64,000 nucleotides of DNA, taken from positions 105,852 to 169,851 of the forward strand of contig NZ_JBOITN010000028.1 in the NCBI RefSeq assembly GCF_050717545.1. Reading direction: 5' to 3'. A program made the position numbers and the translations under genes. Below are positions 1 through 7,714 of this stretch, piece by piece. Numbering within the stretch: position 1 is the first letter of the stretch; each line of letters starts with the position of its first letter. The stretch is from Clostridium_AD sp050717545 (GTDB lineage Bacteria; Bacillota; Clostridia; Clostridiales; Clostridiaceae). Below the pieces are notes generated by a model. The model did no database searches. It saw only the letters and a list, made by a program, of their open reading frames with translations, and was not told where the DNA came from.

Positions 1-352
1 ATGTACCTATTAAATCATCTGCCTCGTAACCATCTAATTCAAAAATATCTATAGCCATTTTCTCTAAAAGTTCCCTAACTAGAGCGAACTGTCCTTGCAA
101 TTCATCAGGCATTTTTTTCCTGCCTGCCTTATATTCTGTGTATTCCTCATGACGAAATGTAGGTGCTCGCCTATCAAATGTTGTAACAATATAGTCTGGC
201 TCAAATTCCTCTTTCATCTTTAAAAGCATAGATGTAAACCCATAAACTGCATTAGTATATATTCCATCCGAATTTGTTAAAGCTGGTAATGCATAAAAGG
301 CTCTATACATAAGACTATGACCATCTAAAATTAAAAGTCTTTCTTTAGACAT
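1..352 (-). CDS. polA: DNA polymerase I, N-terminal part (cut by window edge)
   Basis: The reverse strand opens with MSKERLLILDGHSLMYRAFY, the typical start of the 5'-3' exonuclease (FEN-like) domain of bacterial Pol I. It continues through the metal-binding and arch region (FDRRAPTFRHEEYTEYKAGR) to DGYEADDLIGT, where the window ends after about 117 residues. Pol I fills gaps and removes RNA primers during replication and repair. The start ATG at 352 follows an AGAAGGGA ribosome binding site. The polymerase and any proofreading domain lie outside the window. It is divergent from the tRNA-Leu gene. Confidence 0.93.
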   Translation of the reverse strand, partial: MSKERLLILDGHSLMYRAFYALPALTNSDGIYTNAVYGFTSMLLKMKEEFEPDYIVTTFDRRAPTFRHEEYTEYKAGRKKMPDELQGQFALVRELLEKMAIDIFELDGYEADDLIGT

Positions 353-707
353 TGTAAATCCCTTCTTTCTGCTATGTTTATAATTTTATATTTAACGTTA
401 TGTTCTATTTTATAATATACTGGGTAATTAAAAATATCAACTTCCGTGTTACTTACATGTTGCCTTTTATTCTAACTTTTATGCCAGTCTAGGCTCTTTT
501 ATGAGACTTTCCCCATTTAAAAATTTTAGCATATTATATCCTTAATTTCTAGTAAAATTTACCCTTATTTTCATTTAAAAATGATTCTACTATATTATGC
601 CCATATTACGACCTAAAAACTAACAAACCTTTTAAATAATTTTACAAGTAAAAAAGAACCATAAAATCTTAAAATATACACATTTATAATAAATATATAT
701 ATTTCTA
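353..707. other. AT-rich intergenic stretch
   Basis: This stretch between polA and the tRNA promoter has no open frame with a ribosome binding site. It presumably holds the polA promoter on the reverse strand. I see no repeat or convincing RNA structure in it. Confidence 0.5.
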
Positions 708-736
708 TTGCATTAATTATAAATATATGGTAAAAT
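708..736 (+). promoter_or_regulatory. Sigma-A type promoter of tRNA-Leu
   Basis: TTGCAT (708-713) and TAAAAT (731-736) are separated by 17 bp, and the mature tRNA begins 16 nt after the -10 box. Its placement directly before the tRNA supports the call. Confidence 0.7.
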
Positions 737-752
737 ATTTTTTGTCAGGCAT

Positions 753-839
753 GCCGAAGTGGTGGAACTGGCAGACGCGCTGGACTCAAAATCCAGAGGT
801 AGCAATACCGTGCGGGTTCGATTCCCGCCTTCGGCACCA
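753..839 (+). tRNA. tRNA-Leu (anticodon CAA)
   Basis: The acceptor stem GCCGAAG pairs with CTTCGGC, followed by discriminator A and an encoded CCA. The anticodon arm CTGGA/TCCAG encloses the loop CTCAAAA, giving anticodon CAA, which reads UUG leucine codons. A long variable arm typical of class II tRNAs and the GGTTCGATTCC T-arm are present. It is a single tRNA with its own promoter and terminator. Confidence 0.97.
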
Positions 840-851
840 TATAGTTTAAAG

Positions 852-898
852 AAAGACTGTATCACTTAGTTTAACAGCTATGTGATACAGTCTTTTTT
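852..898 (+). terminator. Rho-independent terminator after tRNA-Leu
   Basis: A 14-bp perfect stem (AAAGACTGTATCAC at 852-865 with its complement at 882-895) is followed by a T run, only 12 nt after the tRNA. Confidence 0.9.
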
Positions 899-974
899 AT
901 TGTTTTGGTACTATAATTGGTACTACTAGATTAAATCATCTCCGGCATGTTTACTATTTCAAAAAATATATAAA

Positions 975-1010
975 TAAAAAACAAGACATTAATTTTCAAC
1001 AATGCCTTGT
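975..1010 (-). terminator. Terminator of the 27-codon gene (reverse strand)
   Basis: On the reverse-strand RNA, ACAAGGCAUU pairs over 10 bp with AAUGUCUUGU (one G-U wobble) and is followed by UUUUUUAUUU. On the forward strand the same position would be an A-C mismatch, so the structure suits a reverse-strand transcript. Confidence 0.7.
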
Positions 1011-1046
1011 ATCGATATTATTGTAATGATTGTAGCCCTTTAGTCA

Positions 1047-1076
1047 AGTTTGTCATGTAATACTATATGACAAACT
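1047..1076. other. Hairpin downstream of the 27-codon gene
   Basis: AGTTTGTCAT (1047-1056) and ATGACAAACT (1067-1076) form a perfect 10-bp stem with no T tract. It lies between the small gene's stop codon and its terminator, so it may be a 3'-UTR structure. Confidence 0.5.
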
Positions 1077-1117
1077 CGCTAATATTAAAATTCAGGATTT
1101 AAGTTCTAAAATATAAA

Positions 1118-1201
1118 CTATTTACCTAATTTTTCAAGGGTTCTAACATAGTATCTATTTATACCCTTGCCTGATATTTCTTCTTTTATTATTTCATTCA
1201 T
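1118..1201 (-). CDS. Small protein of 27 residues, unknown function
   Basis: The reading frame starts with ATG at 1201 and encodes MNEIIKEEISGKGINRYYVR, then TLEKLGK and a stop. It is a small charged peptide without a membrane segment. I do not recognise it. It looks like a real gene because it has all the parts of one: a TTGAAA/TATAAT promoter at 1264-1291, an AGAGGTGAG ribosome binding site 5 nt before ATG, and a reverse-strand terminator at 975-1010. It sits between tRNA-Leu and the chemotaxis receptor, transcribed away from the latter. It could also be a leader peptide or a remnant of a larger gene. Confidence 0.5.
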   Translation of the reverse strand: MNEIIKEEISGKGINRYYVRTLEKLGK

Positions 1202-1263
1202 ATTCTCACCTCTTCAACAAATATTCTTCACTTATTTTAAGATGCAGTATATGTGTTAAAGCA

Positions 1264-1291
1264 ATTATACGTTATTTTAAATTTTTTTCAA
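1264..1291 (-). promoter_or_regulatory. Sigma-A type promoter of the 27-codon gene
   Basis: On the reverse strand, TTGAAA (1286-1291) and TATAAT (1264-1269) are separated by 16 bp. Transcription would begin near 1257, leaving a leader of about 55 nt. Confidence 0.6.
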
Positions 1292-1408
1292 CTATCTATT
1301 TTACTAGTATAGTTAAATCGTAAATGTTGGCTCTACGCCAAATACAAAAAAATAAAATATCCATCTTTAATTATTTGTAAGATTATAAATTAATTTCTAC
1401 AAAAACCC

Positions 1409-1436
1409 TAAAGATTTGACCTTTTAGTTTCGATAA
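1409..1436 (+). promoter_or_regulatory. Possible sigma-D (sigma-28) promoter of the chemotaxis gene
   Basis: TAAA (1409-1412) and TTCGATAA (1429-1436) are 16 nt apart, close to the Bacillus/Clostridium motility sigma pattern TAAA-N15-GCCGATAA. It lies about 210 nt upstream of the receptor gene. Sigma-D control is normal for such genes, but the long leader leaves this tentative. Confidence 0.4.
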
Positions 1437-1645
1437 TATAAATGAAACAGTTTAAGAATGAGAGGAGCTGTATTAATTTAAGTTATTGTTATCAATTAAT
1501 CGGATAGAAGCATTGATAACAGGTTACTGATTACTAAATTAGCAATAGGTCCAATGCTCATACCCAAATATAATATAATCTATTTCGCTTTTTACATAAT
1601 TGTTAAAGTTATAATTTGTTTTTAAAAAATTATGGGGGGATTAAT

Positions 1646-3424
1646 ATGAAAAAAATCAGTACAAAGATAATATTAATGACTGTATCTATAGTAATTTTAA
1701 CAGCAGCAATTATAGGTACCTACGTAATAATACAAAATAACAATACCAATAAAGCTATGGTGTCAAGTTTAGATAAAACACTGAGGGATAACTTTGATTC
1801 CCAAATTAAGTATCAAGTTCAAAATGCAATTTCAATGCTCGAGGGCATAAATAAAAGAGTTACTAACAAAGAGATCACCATTGATCAAGCTAAAAAACTT
1901 GGAGCAAATCAATTAAGAGGATTAAGCTTTGGTACTGATGGATATTTTTGGGCAGATACTGAAGATGGTATAAATGTTGTTTTAAATGGTACTAGTACAG
2001 AAGGAACAAATAGATACAATACTAAAGATGTAAAGGGTAAATTTCTCATAAAAGATATTATCTCAAATGGCATGAAAGATGGCGGAGGATTTACTGATTT
2101 CTGGTATCCTAAAAAAGGTGAAACTATTGCACTCCCTAAAAGGGGTTATAGTTTAGAATTTAAACCTTTCAAGTGGATTGTTGGTACAGGAAATTATACT
2201 AATGATATTGATAATGTTGTAAATGCAAAACAAAACGACCTTAATGATCAATTTATAAAAAGCTTAATTTTACTTCTAGGCATTATCATATTTCTAGTAG
2301 TTATTTCTTCAGCTTTTGCATGGTATTTTAGTAGAAAGATAACAAAACCCATTTTACTTATTACAAAACTTTTAGATAAAATGGCAAATCTTGATTTAGT
2401 TATCGATAAAGAATTATCTGAACAAATTAATTCATATAAAGACGAAACTGGCCAGATAGGAAAATCTGTAACTAACTTAAGAGAAGACCTTAGAAATATT
2501 ATTACACTTATTAAAAACAACTCAAATGAGATATTAACTTTTACAGACCAGTTGTCTCAATCTACAGGAGAGACTGTTATTTCAATTGAAGCTGTTACAC
2601 AAACTGTAGAAGAATTAGCTAAAGGTTCTGTAACACAAGCAAGTGATTCTCAAGAAATAGCAGAAAATCTATCTAGCCTCGCAAATGAAATAGATATCTC
2701 AGTAGAAAGCTCTTCGCAGGTAAAAAAGTTTTCTAAAGAGGTAAAATTAGTGAATCAAAGTAGTGAGGCTACTTTTAAAGTTTTAAAAAATAAACTTGAA
2801 AAGAATAATGCAGCATCGCAGGAAGTCTCAAGGAATATTGGTACTCTTTCAACAAAATCAAGTTCAATTGGTAAAATTGTAAGTTCTATTCAAGCAATAG
2901 CAGCACAGACTAACCTTTTGGCATTAAATGCAGCTATAGAAGCAGCCAGGGCTGGAGAGTCTGGAAGAGGATTTGCAGTAGTTGCAGACGAAGTAAGAAA
3001 ACTTGCTGAACAAACTGCTATTTCAGCTCAGGAAATAGGTAAGGTAATTGATGAAATTCAAAATGAGATAGATAGCGCAACAAGTAACATGAATATCGGA
3101 AATCAAATAGTCAAAGAGGTAGAAGAAGCTTTAAAGGAAACAGATCAATCGTTTAAGATTATTGAAACCTCTATTGATAATACATTAGTAAAGATCAGCG
3201 AACTAACTGAGAATATTTCAAAAGTAGATGGGGATAAGAATAAAATTGTTATTTCGTTTGAATCTATTTCAGCAGTATCACAAGAAGCCGCTGCTGCTAC
3301 GCAAGAGGTTTCAGCATCTATGGATGAACAACTTGAAAGTATGAAGGGTGTATCCACTTCTAGTGAAGAACTTAAGGATATATCATATGGGCTTGAAGCA
3401 TTGGTAAACAAATTTAAAATGTAA
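1646..3424 (+). CDS. Methyl-accepting chemotaxis protein with Cache sensor
   Basis: This 592-residue receptor has a transmembrane segment at about residues 8-29 and an extracellular single Cache-like sensor (GTDGYFWADTEDG, then GGGFTDFWYPKKGE and WIVGTGNY). A second transmembrane segment lies near 202-226, followed by a HAMP region and a cytoplasmic signalling domain. The conserved hairpin tip IAAQTNLLALNAAIEAARAG binds CheA/CheW in the family. The ATG at 1646 was chosen because GGGGGGA lies just upstream; an upstream in-frame TTG has no such site. No cheA or cheW is adjacent, so it is a stand-alone receptor. The ligand is unknown; Cache_2 sensors often bind small organic acids. Confidence 0.93.
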   Translation: MKKISTKIILMTVSIVILTAAIIGTYVIIQNNNTNKAMVSSLDKTLRDNFDSQIKYQVQNAISMLEGINKRVTNKEITIDQAKKLGANQLRGLSFGTDGYFWADTEDGINVVLNGTSTEGTNRYNTKDVKGKFLIKDIISNGMKDGGGFTDFWYPKKGETIALPKRGYSLEFKPFKWIVGTGNYTNDIDNVVNAKQNDLNDQFIKSLILLLGIIIFLVVISSAFAWYFSRKITKPILLITKLLDKMANLDLVIDKELSEQINSYKDETGQIGKSVTNLREDLRNIITLIKNNSNEILTFTDQLSQSTGETVISIEAVTQTVEELAKGSVTQASDSQEIAENLSSLANEIDISVESSSQVKKFSKEVKLVNQSSEATFKVLKNKLEKNNAASQEVSRNIGTLSTKSSSIGKIVSSIQAIAAQTNLLALNAAIEAARAGESGRGFAVVADEVRKLAEQTAISAQEIGKVIDEIQNEIDSATSNMNIGNQIVKEVEEALKETDQSFKIIETSIDNTLVKISELTENISKVDGDKNKIVISFESISAVSQEAAAATQEVSASMDEQLESMKGVSTSSEELKDISYGLEALVNKFKM

Positions 3425-3460
3425 CTTGTAAGAACCTTATTAAAGCAATTAGAGCAATAA

Positions 3461-3512
3461 AATAAGTCTACACTCCTTTTATATTAATTAAGGAAATGTA
3501 GACTTATTTTTT
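3461..3512 (+). terminator. Terminator after the chemotaxis gene
   Basis: AATAAGTCTACA (3461-3472) pairs with TGTAGACTTATT (3497-3508), followed by T residues. The converging small gene at 3521-3604 could use it in the other direction. Confidence 0.85.
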
Positions 3513-3520
3513 CTGGCCTG

Positions 3521-3604
3521 TCATAAACTTTTGATAGCCACAAATGCTACCAATACCAATGCTAGAGTTCCCTGAACCAATTTTACTTTTTTCCTTAATT
3601 TCAT
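3521..3604 (-). CDS. Small single-span membrane peptide, 27 residues
   Basis: ATG at 3604 follows a good AACGGAGGA ribosome binding site. The product begins MKLRKKVKLVQ and continues with the hydrophobic stretch GTLALVLVAFVAI, ending KSL. A basic N-terminus followed by one short transmembrane helix is typical of small membrane peptides that modulate larger proteins, but no family is recognised. It lies convergent to the chemotaxis gene and downstream of the Spo0E-like gene. No strong promoter was found directly upstream. It may be a functional peptide or a chance frame; the ribosome binding site argues for the former. Confidence 0.45.
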   Translation of the reverse strand: MKLRKKVKLVQGTLALVLVAFVAIKSL

Positions 3605-3804
3605 TTTTTTCCTCCGTTTAAATTTATAAATACTACCTTTAATTAATAATTTTAAAAGTATTTCTATTATATTATCTATCTTTAATAAAATAACTTTAGC
3701 TTTTTTGATGAAACTTGTCAGTTTTTATTATATGTTAAAAGTATAAAAAAATAGATCCTATATTAATAGACTTTTTTAGTTTCTATCATATATGATCATA
3801 CCTG

Positions 3805-4014
3805 CTAATTTATACTTAAATAATACCGTAAAATAAGCTTGTCCAATTCTTGACTTAAAGAAATTACTTCACTATCGATAAGACTTTCTGTAACTTCTAT
3901 TAATTTTTCTAATTTATTTCTAAGTAATTCAATTTGTGTACTCAACAAAGGTGCAATACTGCTCTTAGTGTTCCTTACAAATATAACCTCAATTGGTTTT
4001 ACTACAATTTTCAT
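3805..4014 (-). CDS. Spo0E-like aspartyl-phosphate phosphatase
   Basis: This 69-residue protein has the Spo0E-family pattern: a first helix with LLRNKLEKLIEVTE, then the signature SQELDKLILRYY. Family members dephosphorylate Spo0A~P and so delay entry into sporulation. The N-terminal 25 or so residues (MKIVVKPIEVIFVRN) are extra compared with the minimal two-helix hairpin. The start at 4014 was chosen because GGAGGGG lies directly before it; the upstream in-frame ATG sits inside that site. It is monocistronic. A second family member lies at 13684-13860. Confidence 0.8.
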   Translation of the reverse strand: MKIVVKPIEVIFVRNTKSSIAPLLSTQIELLRNKLEKLIEVTESLIDSEVISLSQELDKLILRYYLSIN

Positions 4015-4245
4015 ACTACCCCTCCAAAACATATGTTCGTATCTACATTATACATCATTTTACTCAAATTGGAAGGGTTAATTTTATATTTCAATAATAA
4101 ATATATTATACACAGAAAAATATTCCTATTAAAATTAAACTTAATACACCGGTAATGATAATTCATCTGACAAACTTAATATACTATAGTAAACTGTATA
4201 TGGAGCGAAAAACTTGAAGTAATTCATATGTAAAGGAAGTATACA

Positions 4246-5469
4246 ATGGGGAAAATTATAAAAATGAAATATCCAGGATATCTTAAAGAATTTAAATGTA
4301 TAGGTGGAACTTGCACTGACAGCTGTTGCATTGGATGGGATATCGATATTGATAAGACTACATTTAGACAGTATTATAAAGTTCAGGACAAAGAAATGAA
4401 GCGTATGTTTCAAAAAAACGTCCATAATAATGAAGATTACCTAAGTGCCGATGTAGATTACGGAAAAGTAAAATTAAAGAAAGGAACGAGAAGATGTCCT
4501 TTTTTAGATGAAGAAAATTATTGTATAATTTATTCTAAGCTGGGAGAAGAATATCTATCAAATGTTTGCACATCTTTTCCTAGAATAACAAATAAAATAG
4601 ATGGATGGTATGAAATATCCCTAGACGTTGCTTGTCCTGAAGCTGCACGAATTCTTTTGTTAAAAGAAGAAGGAATAGAATTTAAAGAAAGTGTTGAACC
4701 TTTAGGAAAACATATAATATCAAGTGATATCGATACTAAATCTAAAAAATATAGTAATTCACCTGTAAAATATTTTAAAGAAATTAGAGATTTAAGTATT
4801 AAAATAATACAAAACAGAAAATTCGATTTAAATCAAAGACTTTATATATTAGGTGATTTTTTAAAAATATTAGAAAAAGAACTTAAAAATAAGAATAATA
4901 ATATCCCTAAATTTATTAAGGAATATAACATGAATTCGTTTAGTCATTCTTATAAAAAGAATAAATTAGATTATATTTCTCAAATAGATTTTTTCAAAAT
5001 AATGATGGGTTTATTAAATGTATCTAAAGAAGTGGATAGTCCCTCTTTTAAAGAATATACTAATCAAATTATAACTGCATTCAAGTTTGATGAAGGAGAG
5101 GACCGAAATATTAATTCAGAATTATACATAAAAGCATTTGAGAATTATACTGAAAATCCCATGAATAAATATAGCTATATTTTCGAAAATTATTTGGTGA
5201 ATTTCATCTATAACAATATGTTTCCATTTTCTGAAACAGAATCTATATTTGATGGGTATATTATGCTTTTAACAAGATATTCATTTATTAGATTTTATTT
5301 AACTGGGATGTGTCTATATAATAAAAATGATAGCCGCGAAAATATAGTTGAATTTATCCAATCCTTCTCAAAGACCATAGAACATCACAAAACTTATTTA
5401 GTTAACTCTCTAGATTATATTAAAAAAAATAAATTGGATAATCTGGAATTTGCTAAAATACTTATATAA
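4246..5469 (+). CDS. fliB: Flagellin lysine-N-methylase (FliB family)
   Basis: This 407-residue protein begins with the Cys-rich signature of FliB (KCIGGTCTDSCCIGWD, with Cys18, Cys23, Cys27 and Cys28) and has later clusters RCPFLDEENYC, NVCTSFPR and VACPEAAR. FliB methylates surface lysines of flagellin, and the cysteines are expected to carry an Fe-S cluster. The ATG at 4246 follows AAAGGAAG; Met7 is an alternative start. It stands alone here, with no flagellin or flagellar operon nearby, although the chemotaxis receptor is 0.8 kb away. The assignment rests on the N-terminal cysteine pattern; substrate identity is inferred. Confidence 0.8.
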   Translation: MGKIIKMKYPGYLKEFKCIGGTCTDSCCIGWDIDIDKTTFRQYYKVQDKEMKRMFQKNVHNNEDYLSADVDYGKVKLKKGTRRCPFLDEENYCIIYSKLGEEYLSNVCTSFPRITNKIDGWYEISLDVACPEAARILLLKEEGIEFKESVEPLGKHIISSDIDTKSKKYSNSPVKYFKEIRDLSIKIIQNRKFDLNQRLYILGDFLKILEKELKNKNNNIPKFIKEYNMNSFSHSYKKNKLDYISQIDFFKIMMGLLNVSKEVDSPSFKEYTNQIITAFKFDEGEDRNINSELYIKAFENYTENPMNKYSYIFENYLVNFIYNNMFPFSETESIFDGYIMLLTRYSFIRFYLTGMCLYNKNDSRENIVEFIQSFSKTIEHHKTYLVNSLDYIKKNKLDNLEFAKILI

Positions 5470-5474
5470 AGTAC

Positions 5475-5516
5475 AAAATCCTTAATAGATCTTAATCTAC
5501 TAAGGATTTTAATTTT
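5475..5516. terminator. Bidirectional terminator between fliB and amidase
   Basis: AAAATCCTTA (5475-5484) pairs with TAAGGATTTT (5501-5510), with A- and T-rich flanks. It lies between two converging genes. Confidence 0.75.
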
Positions 5517-5522
5517 ATATAG

Positions 5523-6035
5523 TTATACAACACTTCCTATTAAACCATTTACAATAGCATCTGCAATGTTCCCAGCATTAAATCTCTCCATATCTTCTTT
5601 AGAATCTAAAAATCCACCTTCAACAAGAATTGCAGGCATTTTTGTATTTTTTAGCACATATAAAAAGCTGCCGTTCTTTACCCCTCGATTATTATAACCT
5701 AATTTTGCAATCTCTATGGCAACTCTTTTAGCAATTGCTCTGCTCTCTTTTGATATTGCAAATACTTCCGTTCCGTGTCCTCGTCCGCCGCTAAAATGGA
5801 TAGATACATAAACATCTACTTCTTCTTCATTTGCACTCATTACTCTCCTATAAAGAGAATTAGTCAAACTAGAATCACCTCTAGGAGTACACTTAACAAC
5901 CTGGTGCTTAAGTAATTTTAGCTTTTCCATAACCATCGTTCCAACTTCTCTATTTAACTCATCTTCTTTTTTAATGCCAACATATCCCATGTCTGCTGGT
6001 GGACAGTTATGACCAATATCAATTCCATATTTCAA
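5523..6035 (-). CDS. N-acetylmuramoyl-L-alanine amidase (Amidase_3), catalytic domain only
   Basis: This 170-residue zinc amidase cleaves the amide bond between muramic acid and L-Ala in peptidoglycan. Expected zinc and catalytic residues are visible: His9 (DIGHNCPP), Glu24 (KKEDELN), His80 (SIHFSGG) and the catalytic Glu139 (LVEGGF). There is no signal peptide, cell-wall binding domain or SH3 domain. This makes it resemble clostridial phage endolysin catalytic domains, but no phage genes are nearby. It may act in mother-cell lysis or be a domesticated lysin. It is a single gene with its own ribosome binding site (GAGGGATT). Confidence 0.88.
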   Translation of the reverse strand: MKYGIDIGHNCPPADMGYVGIKKEDELNREVGTMVMEKLKLLKHQVVKCTPRGDSSLTNSLYRRVMSANEEEVDVYVSIHFSGGRGHGTEVFAISKESRAIAKRVAIEIAKLGYNNRGVKNGSFLYVLKNTKMPAILVEGGFLDSKEDMERFNAGNIADAIVNGLIGSVV

Positions 6036-6244
6036 AATAATCCCTCCTCTACTTTAACCATTAATTGTAAGCAGATTTTTGGCTCTTACTTTAAAATATG
6101 CAAATGTGGTGATTTTGTGTACTAAAAATTAATTATTCAACATATTTTATTTACAAGAGCTGTCAATCATCTGCTGTGTTATTCATTGTTTGCAGAGCTA
6201 CAGATTACCTGCAGATTTGCAATGTTGTTAAAGGATGTGTTTGT

Positions 6245-6745
6245 TTGAATATTAATAAAAATAAATTTATTTTGCTTATAATGTGTATGCTTTTTTCTAT
6301 AAGTCTTTTCGGTTGTAACTACAATTTAAATAAAAGTAATTTAAAGAGTAATATTTTCAATAAAAGTAAACCAACGAATTATTATTACACTCAACTATTA
6401 ATGAAAGATTTATCCCTTGAAACACCTACGCAGCTTTATGCCTTATATATGAATTTTTATAGAAAAGAAGATTTTTCAAAAGAAGATTTAACTACTGTAT
6501 CACAATTTTTCAATTCATTAACTAATGAAAGTTTTATAACTAAACCGGAAGGAATTCCAGCTAAACCAATATATAAAATATTCATAACCTTTAGCGAAAA
6601 CAAATATGTGGTAAATATTTATGATGAAAAATATATATCTATATCTCCTTGGGATGGTGACTTCATTATAGATTACATTGACACAAGTAAAATGTACAAA
6701 GCCTATAATCTTTATGGCCTTTGTAAATATCTTATGCCTGAATAA
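6245..6745 (+). CDS. Putative lipoprotein, unknown function
   Basis: A TTG start at 6245 is preceded by AAAGGA with 9-nt spacing, giving 166 residues. The longer frame starting at 6176 lacks a ribosome binding site. The N-terminus is a lipoprotein signal: basic NKNK, the hydrophobic segment FILLIMCMLFSIS, then lipobox LFGC. The mature part is about 145 residues, mixed in character, with no recognised catalytic motif (WDGDFIIDYID, YNLYGLCKYL). It is probably anchored to the outer face of the membrane. It is divergent from the amidase and followed by a terminator. I do not recognise the family. Confidence 0.7.
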   Translation: MNINKNKFILLIMCMLFSISLFGCNYNLNKSNLKSNIFNKSKPTNYYYTQLLMKDLSLETPTQLYALYMNFYRKEDFSKEDLTTVSQFFNSLTNESFITKPEGIPAKPIYKIFITFSENKYVVNIYDEKYISISPWDGDFIIDYIDTSKMYKAYNLYGLCKYLMPE

Positions 6746-6814
6746 GTTATAATTTAGAAGTCTTAATGTATATTTAATTCCTTGTTTCCTTAAATCTCTT
6801 TGTTTAGAATTTTA

Positions 6815-6851
6815 AAAGGAGATAAAAGCATGATGCGCTTTTATCTCCTTT
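6815..6851. terminator. Hairpin terminator between lipoprotein gene and folBK
   Basis: AAAGGAGATAAAAGC (6815-6829) pairs perfectly over 15 bp with its complement at 6837-6851, with a 7-nt loop. The T run is better on the reverse strand (end of the folate operon), but it can serve both converging genes. Confidence 0.8.
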
Positions 6852-6883
6852 CATTCATCTTCAAAACTAGTTCGAAGATGTTA

Positions 6884-7699
6884 TTATTTTATTAAAGCTT
6901 CCTTCAATTGAATTATAGTTTTATTTAAAATTGGATGAATAACATATGGAGCTATATCGCTAAGTGGTTGTAACACAAACATCCGCTCATGCATTCTTGG
7001 ATGAGGCAATATTATCTCGTCTATTGAACTAATAACATTATCGTATAATAGCACATCCACATCAACTGTTCTAGGACCCCATCTTATGACCCTCTCACGT
7101 TTCAAATCCTTTTCTATAGATAACAGAAATCTTACAAGCTCTAATGAACTCAAAAGTGTTTTCACCTTCGCTGCGCAATTTAAAAAATCATCCTGTTCTA
7201 AATATCCTACTGGCTTAGTTTCATAAAGTTTTGATATTTTTGTTATTTTGCTATGATATGAATTGCTTATAAGTTCTAAGGCCATTTTAACATTCTTCTC
7301 CTTGTCACCCATATTTCCACCTATACCAATATATGCAACGTGCCAACCTCTATCAATTTCTACCGCGGCGTATTGCAAGGGCCTACCAATAGGAGCCCAA
7401 GGTTTTTTTATTTTAACTTTTACTCTTTGAACTAAATCATAATTTAGAAGTATAAATTCGGCTACTTTTTCTGTAGCTTTTTCTATTAAATCATAACTTT
7501 CCTTTTTAAATTCTTCCTCTACCTTATGGCAAAGTTCACCATAATGAACAGTTTTAGTTATGTTATCAGTGATTCCTGCTTCTCTTAAACTTACGAAAAG
7601 TTCCAGTGAAATTAAGAAACGTTGTCCTAAGGTCTTTTCCTCTTGAAAAACACCATGGTTAGCGTAAACTTCTAAATCTTTTATGTACATTTTGTCCAT
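6884..7699 (-). CDS. FolB-FolK fusion: dihydroneopterin aldolase / HPPK
   Basis: Two consecutive folate enzymes are fused in 271 residues. Residues 1-118 are dihydroneopterin aldolase (VYANHGVFQEE, VHYGEL, EKATEKVAEFI). Residues 120-271 are 6-hydroxymethyl-7,8-dihydropterin pyrophosphokinase (YIGIGGNMGDKEKN, WGPRTVDVDVLLYD, LPHPRMHERMFVLQPL). Together they convert dihydroneopterin to the pyrophosphate substrate of FolP. The fusion is common in clostridia. It lies 15 nt downstream of folP in the same operon, with ribosome binding site AAAGGAGAG. All active-site motifs look intact. Confidence 0.95.
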   Translation of the reverse strand: MDKMYIKDLEVYANHGVFQEEKTLGQRFLISLELFVSLREAGITDNITKTVHYGELCHKVEEEFKKESYDLIEKATEKVAEFILLNYDLVQRVKVKIKKPWAPIGRPLQYAAVEIDRGWHVAYIGIGGNMGDKEKNVKMALELISNSYHSKITKISKLYETKPVGYLEQDDFLNCAAKVKTLLSSLELVRFLLSIEKDLKRERVIRWGPRTVDVDVLLYDNVISSIDEIILPHPRMHERMFVLQPLSDIAPYVIHPILNKTIIQLKEALIK

Positions 7700-7714
7700 A
7701 GTATTCTCTCCTTT

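Noticed and set aside
900..960. Words GGTACTATAATTGGTACTAC after tRNA-Leu, reminiscent of 3' ends of integrase genes next to tRNA attachment sites
   Set aside because: Only a few codons are readable, there is no recombinase motif, no duplicated tRNA 3' end was found in the window, and no phage genes are present.
1616..1645. Upstream extension of the chemotaxis receptor from a TTG
   Set aside because: No ribosome binding site before it, while ATG at 1646 has GGGGGGA directly upstream and starts the signal segment.
5523..6035. Amidase as evidence of a prophage lysis module
   Set aside because: No holin, tail or terminase genes nearby and neighbours are chromosomal; the enzyme family is also common in host genomes.
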